Assembly: GCA_034687125.1 (NCBI GenBank)
Contig: JAQGBZ010000124.1
Span: 62,001-126,000 of the forward strand
Direction: 5' to 3'
DNA length: 64,000 bases
Source of the DNA: Neelides folsomi
Taxonomy: Eukaryota > Arthropoda > Collembola > Neelipleona > Neelidae
The notes below the pieces were generated by a model. The model searched no databases, was not told where the DNA came from, and saw nothing but the letters and a program-made list of their open reading frames with translations. This document shows, one piece after another, positions 40,120 through 48,600 of the stretch. The position numbers and the translations under genes are program-made. Positions within the stretch are counted from its first letter, which is position 1. Each line of letters starts with the position of its first letter.

Positions 40120-42460
40120 CTAAAATAATTAAATGAGCATTAAAACTTGTGCAAATAGAGGTATTTCTTTATTAGATACATTACATTTCCTTCCTTCAAT
40201 TTACTCTGCTCATATAATATATGGGTCATTATATTCGTGCACTTTTGAATGAAAAATGATTTTGTAGAAATTGTAGTTTAAACACAAATAATGTTAAATT
40301 ATATTAAATTATATTAAATCAAAATCAAATTATGCATTTTGACCATCGTAATTGAGATTTAAAGTTAAAACTAATAAAATATATTAATACTCAACTCGCA
40401 ATCTCTACCTGTGTGAGATTTATTATATTAATATTTCCTCATAACTCTACCCTTCACTATTCAAAAGTGCACGAATATAATGACCCATATTTTACATACC
40501 TACTTATGTATGCAACCTGTCAATAGCAGTTTGATCCCTTGAATCATTAAAAAATGATTATATGTAAAAATCTTGCCGTGTTTAATCTTATTAAAAATAT
40601 TTTCCCAACTTGATTAATGTTCAAATTCTGAACATTAAAATTACCGTAGATTATAAAAGCGACTATACCATATTTTTTACATGCTGTAAGTAGTATGTTC
40701 ATAATAGATACATACTGTACCTCGTATAGTGTTACATACCTCTGAACAAATATATACTGCATCTCGAATGTTTAAAAAAGTGAAAATATGAAGATATCAT
40801 CTGAAATGACTAATAAAAACAGCATAAAAGTAGAAACTTTTATGCAAAGTCTTAAAAGTTTAAATATTACATTTTAACGGCCAATTTTTCAATAAATGGT
40901 CAAAAAATATGTTTGTATTTCAACTTACTGTATGTAGTATATTACCTACACCTAGAATACTTACTGTCAGTTCCTACCATGCATTACCACGTAAAACTGA
41001 TAAATGAATAGTTTTTTTTATTAAAAATAAAATTAGGTATAATTATGGGTAAAACAGTAGGTAACACATAATAAGTATGTATAAATAATATTTGTACATA
41101 CTAATATTATGTAATAATATTATGTATGTATGTGCATGTTATTACTTATTACATAAATATATTTATACAGAGTAGCACAACTTATGTTGCTTTAATATTG
41201 AATAAAAAGTTAAAGGATATACATTATGACTTTCTCCTTTGTCGGCGTCTGGAAGCAATGTATCTTTTTATGCATTGGGAAGCCTAGGCTGCTGAGTTGA
41301 TTTCCTTAATCTCAACTTTCCCAACTTTTGTGAGTTATTAAAATATGAGGCGACTTATTTCCCTCATGCATGATGTTTGGTGGAGAGTCTGGGAGGTTAA
41401 TGTCATATTGATGCTGATGAAGATGGTGATAGAAAGAGGGATTGGACTTCTCCTCCTTCATCTCCTTCTTGAAGAGTAAAAGTTTGGGGAAGTTGAGAGG
41501 AAGGACCATCTTTCAATTTAAGAATAATCTATTATAGCCTGGGAGGAGACGATATCTGATTCATGGACATCATGGATGCAAAACGCGGGTCTTCCTCACT
41601 CTAACCGACGTTTGTGTGGTGGGGAATGATAGAGTCCCGTCTAAATGGGCCATTATGTTTTATCGAATTTGGGAGGGGATTTGGACAGGCAGCTTCTGTT
41701 CGGCCGAAAACAACTCTCAAACATCAACTAGGCTATTTGACTAATAATGTTCATTTGATCATTAAAGAAATGGAAATTCTTTAATTAAATTCTTTCCATT
41801 TATTCATATTAATTAAAATATTTTAATTTCATAGATATTTTCTTCTCTTCTATTCAAACTTACACTGTCAATAAATCTCATCTGTGAATAAAATGTATAA
41901 TTTATTGTATTTAGTATAATTGAGATTTGAGAAATGTAAAAACACTATAAATGTTCTTAATTTCTTAATGATGTTTTATTTTCAATATTATTAGCTCTTA
42001 ACAATTTATGTCTTTTTTTTGAGTTGGGATCAGCAGATCCCATGGGTCTTCCCCTTTCTAAGTTTTAAGCCTCACGCAATCTCGATTACAATGCATAACT
42101 GGATTTTCTCTTATTTATGTTTCTCTACTTTCACTACTCCGATTTTATGACGTTTGATTTGATTCTTTCTGAAGCAAAGGAGATTTCTTTCAAATTTAAT
42201 CAAAAACTTTTTCCCTCATGGGAGTTTCAGCGTTTTGCACATGATTGAATTTATTTCCCTATATTCTATAATTCCACTTCTACAGCTCCTCAGCTAATAT
42301 TAAGAGATTTGCCCCAAACCTGTTAAATGTTGTAGGAATTGCAAAATTTTTTGTCCTTTTGTAAACCCAATTTATTTTATTTAGACCACAAGTTATGACT
42401 TTCCTTTATTAACCATAATTTATAAATAATTAACTAATAATTATTATAATTATGTTTCAG
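40120..42460. other. gap between divergent trio and GABA-B receptor
   Basis: No exon of either gene could be recognised here, though both genes continue 5' of their first visible exons. Contains the MITE at 40222-40487 and a stretch of higher GC at about 41.23-41.72 kb. A minus-strand frame starting at 41509 (MVLPLNFPKLLLFKKEMKEE) has no donor in the phase trio exon A needs. Confidence 0.6.
40222..40487. mobile_element. MITE with perfect 29-bp terminal inverted repeats
   Basis: TGGGTCATTATATTCGTGCA...CTTTTGAAT at 40222-40250 is repeated exactly inverted at 40459-40487, each end flanked by TA. Total 266 bases, AT-rich interior, no coding potential. Perfect ends suggest a young insertion of a Tc1/mariner-mobilised MITE. 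It lies 103 bases upstream of trio exon A. Confidence 0.9.
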
Positions 42461-42604
42461 TGTGATGCCGGAGCTGGTGTAGATGCTTTCTTCCATGCTC
42501 TTTACCGTAAGAAAGAACACAAAATGATCTCCCTAGTGGGCACTTCGTCCTCAGACATTACTGAGCGGTTGGCTAAAATCGTTCCATATTGGAATATGGT
42601 TCAG
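42461..42604 (+). CDS. GABA-B-R2: GABA-B receptor exon 1 (visible): flytrap lobe 1
   Basis: Acceptor TTTCAG, donor GTAAGA. Encodes CDAGAGVDAFFHALYRKKEH, VGTSSSDITERLAKIVPYWN and MVQ. Starts in phase 0 inside the ligand-binding lobe, so upstream exons are required. Confidence 0.93.
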
Positions 42605-45600
42605 GTAAGATGTCGTCACTAATTTCTTAATTGATATTACAAGATAGGAGGCAATTAAGAAATTATGTGCTGAATTGGAAATTATGCAAATTCTCACCCA
42701 ACCATGAAATTTAATCTTTTGGCTTCCCGGGGAAAGTCGTGTAATACGTAGCTAAATATTATAATTCAATTATTAGATATGAATTTTATGAATTTTAACA
42801 AGTGGAAATTAATTGTTAATACAACAAAGGAAGACTTTATAACTTTCAAGGAGAAAGTTTAAAAGAATAGTGAATTTCATAAGGAGAATTTGCAAAATCT
42901 TTATCCTGTTTAGATAAAGAATAATTGAGAGAAGCGCCAGGGATATTTTTTTCTTTCTCATTTAACCAATGATGCGAATGGCGAACATCTCTTTGAAGTT
43001 CCAATAGGCCCATCATTGCAGTGTATGTTCAAATGTTTATTATATGTATACATACATACTACCTATATGTTATGTATCAGGTATCAGTATGCATTTCATA
43101 GTAGCTTCCTCTGACTACAATTCATTTAGAAAGCATCTGTGTATGTATTAAGTTTCATAGTCTTTACAACTTATTGTTAATCTAGAATTTCTCAAATAAG
43201 TAATAGGGCAGAATTTCAAAGGAGTTCTTCAACAAACCAGCAAATTCTTTTAATAACATGTAAAGACTCAAACTTAAACTCGAATAACCATCATATCATT
43301 AGCCAATAAACCCAAAAATCCATTTCTCCTACTTATTAACTGATTCTAAAATTCATTCGAGTTTAAATAAACGACGCATATCTCATTAATTCATTAATCA
43401 TATACTCATGTTAAGAAATTAATATCTCATTCTATGTGCAAACAGACAATACCTCCAAACATTTAGTTTAATAAAATTAATTTGCTCTTCAGGTTTCCTT
43501 TGGGTCAACGTCTCAAACCCTATCAGACAGAAATAAGTTTCCATTTTTCTACAGGACAGTTTCACCAGTTTCGTCCCACAATGCTGCCATTATTCAACTT
43601 TTGCACCAGTTTAATTGGGACACAGTGACTTTTTTTTCAAAGAACGAAAATCAGTTTACAATGGTAATACTATAAACATATTATCTTTGAACTTATTAAA
43701 TATTTTTATACATAAATAATTTATAAATCTACTATCCCACATATAAGTATTTCACAGATATATTGAAGTGTTAAAGTAAGATAAGATTTATTATTAAGAG
43801 TCTGTTAAATACCATTATTTAAAAAAGGTTATCATTTACCAAATTCTCCAAAATAAATAATTAGAAGTGGTTTGAATACCCACCTGCTATAACATAGTAT
43901 ATTATAGTAACACAGTACATATCGGAACACAATAAATGTGACATTTCAAAGAAGAACAGGTTATCTCGAAATTTTTAATTCTTTAGTAACGGATTTTGGA
44001 AATGGAATTTCATAAAATTTTAATCGACGTTTGACATAGCGATATTATTATAACAAATATGGGTTATTCCGCGTAAAATGAAATATGAACAAATTACATA
44101 ATGCGATTCTCTTTATTCCGCTATCGATGACAAAAGTTCTATTTTGTCTCATTTCTCACTCAAATTCATTATATTTATTGAAAATTTGCTTATCAATTAT
44201 AATCTACCATAAAGAACAACTTATATTTGATGTACTATCATTATATTCGTAATGTCCATTAAAATTATTTGTTTCATAAAAATAAAAATCGTTAGGAACG
44301 AATCTAATTCCGAGATAACCTATTCTTCATTGGAATGTCACAAATGTGTATTGAATAAACCAAAGAATATAATGACCGATAATGGCCAAAACTTTTCTTT
44401 ATCTCCATTCTTTGTTCACTTTCTAACTTTTACTTTTGCACAATATAACAGTTAAGCATTGATTATTGAAAAGAAACTAAATAATGCTTGTAATATACGC
44501 ACTACTATGTAGCATCTTATATGAGTATTTAATAGAAGTTCTTTCTTCTGTAAGCGACAAAGATTAAGTGACAAAAACCATAAGTTGACAAGTGAAGTAA
44601 GATAATAATGTTGGTGGAATCAAACAACGTGGTAGATTTGTGGACATTTCTAATTTCTAGCATGACCATGATTGTCACTGCTCAATACTGACAGTATTAA
44701 CAAAATTAGTAAATCTTACCCAAATACAAATATATTAATTAACGCCATTATAAATATTCATAATATATTTGTATTTATATTAAAATTTTAAATTATTCTA
44801 ACATGATTTTTTCATTGCTTTAGGCGTCCAATTTTTTAGTGACCGAACTTGAGAAAGTAAATGTGACATGCAAAGGAACTCTCACATTTTCTTCTTTTGA
44901 TATTAAAGATCAGTTGCAATATATGAAGGTTTGTTTTAAAAGTTATATCTAATAATAAATGCTCGCTTATATCTAAATACTAAGGTATACTATACATACA
45001 ATTCTACGAAGTTATTAATAAATTAAAGTTCATATCTAACAATAAGTTAAGATAAAATGGGAACAATAACTTATTTTCTTAACAGGATCACCTTGATTCA
45101 AGAATCATTATTGGAAGTTTCGGATCTGATATTGCTCCAATCATATTTTGCGAGGTCTGTTTAAAAAATCGTTATGGTATATCATTTATAAATTATAAGC
45201 GGTATATCATAAAAAGTCATATCGTAAAAAGTAAACAAAAATCAAATACAAGTGGCAATTTTGCATTTTGGTGATTTTTCGAAAATATTTAGAAGAATTG
45301 CATTTGATGAGAGAAATGAACGGATTCGCAATTCCAAAATTCAATTCACTTCATCATATTCAATTCAACTTCAAAAGAAATAGAAATGAGTCCTTGAAAG
45401 GACTCGGGGCTTGTTTTTATCGATTATATTTATAGCAAAACTATACATTGAATATACTTCCGAATTCTTGGCCTTACATTGAAGAAGAGTCAAAACTACA
45501 CGATTTTTCACTTTTTATCTTTTTATTCTTCTTGGTAAAATTTTCCCTGTAAGGTGAATTGGAGGGTTTCATATTTCATTTATATGAAGTTATATTATGT

Positions 45601-48600
45601 AATACGTCTTTTCGAAGTTTGATCAAGTTGGATAATCCGAATCTTGAAAGGATTACTCTTTAAATATTTCATTCCTTTTACCTCGTTTCTTAAAAAGATT
45701 CGGTTACACTAAAAAATAGACTTGCTTATATTCTGTATAAATACCAGTTTTGGATTTATATAGTATTAAAAAACCACCGCTTCTTTAAGGTTTAATACAT
45801 AATTTATACCATACATATCATGTAAATTAAAAAGATTATTTAAAATAATGTGGTTAAGGCATTAGAAAGGATGAGGTTTTATTTAACTGAAAATGAAATC
45901 AAGAACATTGTTTTACTAAATAGGTCTTTCGATTGAAAATGTTTGGTCCAGACTATGCATGGATTCTTATTGGGAAACCAGAAGAAAATTGGTGGAGAAA
46001 GCAATCATTCGCTTATTCAAATAAGAGTTTTAGTACCAAAATACTTTCAACCACTCAAAGTAATTGTGGTCAATGGGAATTGGCCAAAGCCGTGGAAAAT
46101 ACATTAATAGTCGACAGACACAATTTTGCAGTACAAAACATGAAAACTATTTCCGGATATGTAAGTTTGACAAAAACAGTACAACTATTTTACTTAAACA
46201 TATGTGGTTAAAAAGTAAACTTTTTAGATATGCTAAGCTAATATTATTTAATCAACATCTTCTGTTTAAGTTTACTTATTTTAGTAAGTTTATATTTAGT
46301 TGGTATATAAAATAATCTACAATCTTATGTATGTGTAATCAGTAATCGTATATACACATTTGTACCAAACAAGTTGTTTCATTATTCATTTCATGCAAAG
46401 TTAATGTAGTTGAAATCAAAATGAATTAAATGTAATTTAAATATCTTTCCATATCATTGGTATTAATTTCTTTTTAGACTGCTGACAGCTTTAAAGCAAA
46501 ATTCAAAGAAAATAAGAAAGAAATGAGCGAGTTTGCTCCTGAAACATATGACGCCATATGGTGCTTGGCATTAGCGCTCGATAATTTAAAGAAGAAATAC
46601 AATTACGATTTGAATCTCTTTAGCTATGCGAGCAATTCAAAGTTCTCCAAGAATTTTCTCAGAGAAATGAGCAAACTTGATTTCAATGGAGTTTCGGTAA
46701 TGTCTATCAATATCAATAAACATAAAAGAACTTGTTTAGTATAATTACTATAATTGTACAAACTTAGCTTAATTAAAATTAACACCGAAGTTATCCTTAT
46801 ATAAGAAAATTCTTGATAGATCCCTAAAAGTAGAAAAAGTATTTAATATAACATATTAAAACTGTTAACTTTAAAATTAACTTTAAAATTAAACACATAG
46901 GGGCCGATCTCATTCTCAGGCTCCGACCGCATTGGAATCACATCATTCACACAAATCCAAGGTGAGGATTTGTGCTCAAATTACAACCCCACCCTTTTGA
47001 TCCTGATTCAAATGGAATTGATGAGAAGAATTGTTATGTGAATTTGAGTTGGATTGAATTTGTAGAGGGCCGAGTGGTCCGTGTGGCGCTTTACTTCCCA
47101 CGGGACTCAATATTGAATTTGAGCTGTTCGGACTGTCGTTCCATTCAATGGCACAAGAACCAAGTGCCAATATCACGGAGGGAATTTCGTTTCAAAAGAG
47201 TTCATGTCGAGACAACTTCTTATTACGCTGTCGCTTTCATTGCATCACTAGGGATTCTGATGGCAGCCGCCTTTCTGGCCTTCAACCTCTACAATCGGAA
47301 GCTGAAGTGAGGAACTCTTCCCAACCCTCACTTTCCCCTCTTAATGTAAAGGTCTACTATTTATCTTCATGTAAAGGTACATCAAACTGTCAAGTCCTCT
47401 TTTGAACAATATGGTCATCATTGGATGCATTTTCGCATACTTGTCTGTCATTCTGTTGGGTTCGGAATTTGGGCCAATTCCTGATGGAAAGCATTTCGCT
47501 TACATTTGTACAGTGAGTCTCCTTTGTGTCCGTCAGCTTTGGATTAAATGGATGTTCTATTCAGACTCGAGCTTATTTGCTCGCGACGGGATTTTCACTT
47601 GCTTTCGGAGCAATGTTTACCAAGACCTATCGTGTTCACCGGATTTTTACTCGTAGTAGTTTGGAAATTGTGAAAAACAAGGTACTACTTTCAAATTTTA
47701 ACACGTTTTTTCCCCTTAAATGTAAGTTTTGAGTTATCGTGTTGATTAAAAGCTCATTCATTACATATCCCAAAATCAAAAAAGGAAGGTTGATGCCAAA
47801 TACATTTAATAAGTATGCAAATTTGAAATAATAGTAGAATCAAAATCCAAATACAGACTACAGATATTTACCTATGTACTAGTATATTGCCGATTTTGCC
47901 ATTAAATATGCAAATATGGAATAATCCAACATAGCTTTTTACTAATATGGTTTTCTGTTTATATTCATATCCTAATCCTCTCTTTCGTTCCTCTTTAAAT
48001 TCATAAAATTTGGCTACTTGAGCACGTAAGATCAGATAAATTCAAAAATCAGCAAAGAGCATCATTCTAAAATTTGCTTGTAAAACGAATTACACTAAAA
48101 GAAATTGCTCATTCAACGTATATTTAAAGCCATTGTAAAAGACATTCACTTTTATTAAATTCAAATTGTAAAATAACTAAAAATTCAAAGCAAATCAAGT
48201 TATCCTATATTTCCCATTTACCGACATTTAGTTGAAGGACTTGTGTTTATGAGATTCTAACTTTTAAAATCTGATTTCAGCTATTACGGGATAATCAACT
48301 CGTTATTTTAGTCATGTCTTTGGTTCTGACCGATTGCTTCATCATTTCTCTCTGGGTTGTATTCGATCCAATGCACCGTCATTTACTAAATTTGACCATT
48401 GAGATTGATCCAGAGGATCGTTCTGTCGTCTATCAACCCCAGGTTGTAAATAATCATTATCAATGGCTTAATGGATCTATTAACCATAAATTACAACCCA
48501 TCATTATTACTACATAATTACAAATACATATTATGTAATAATGAAATATTTATTATACATAATTCAAATTAAGATGATTTACACTAAATCCCTAATTAGT

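Noticed and set aside
41312-41509. Minus-strand frame starting MVLPLNFPKLLLFK as a trio first exon
   Set aside because: ATG context is good, but no donor in phase 0 was found to join trio exon A, and the peptide resembles nothing known.
46972-47065. Upstream extension of the GABA-B TM1 exon in its own frame
   Set aside because: The preceding exon is in another frame; using the GTGAGG...TTTGTAG intron restores both frame and family length, so this stretch is intron.
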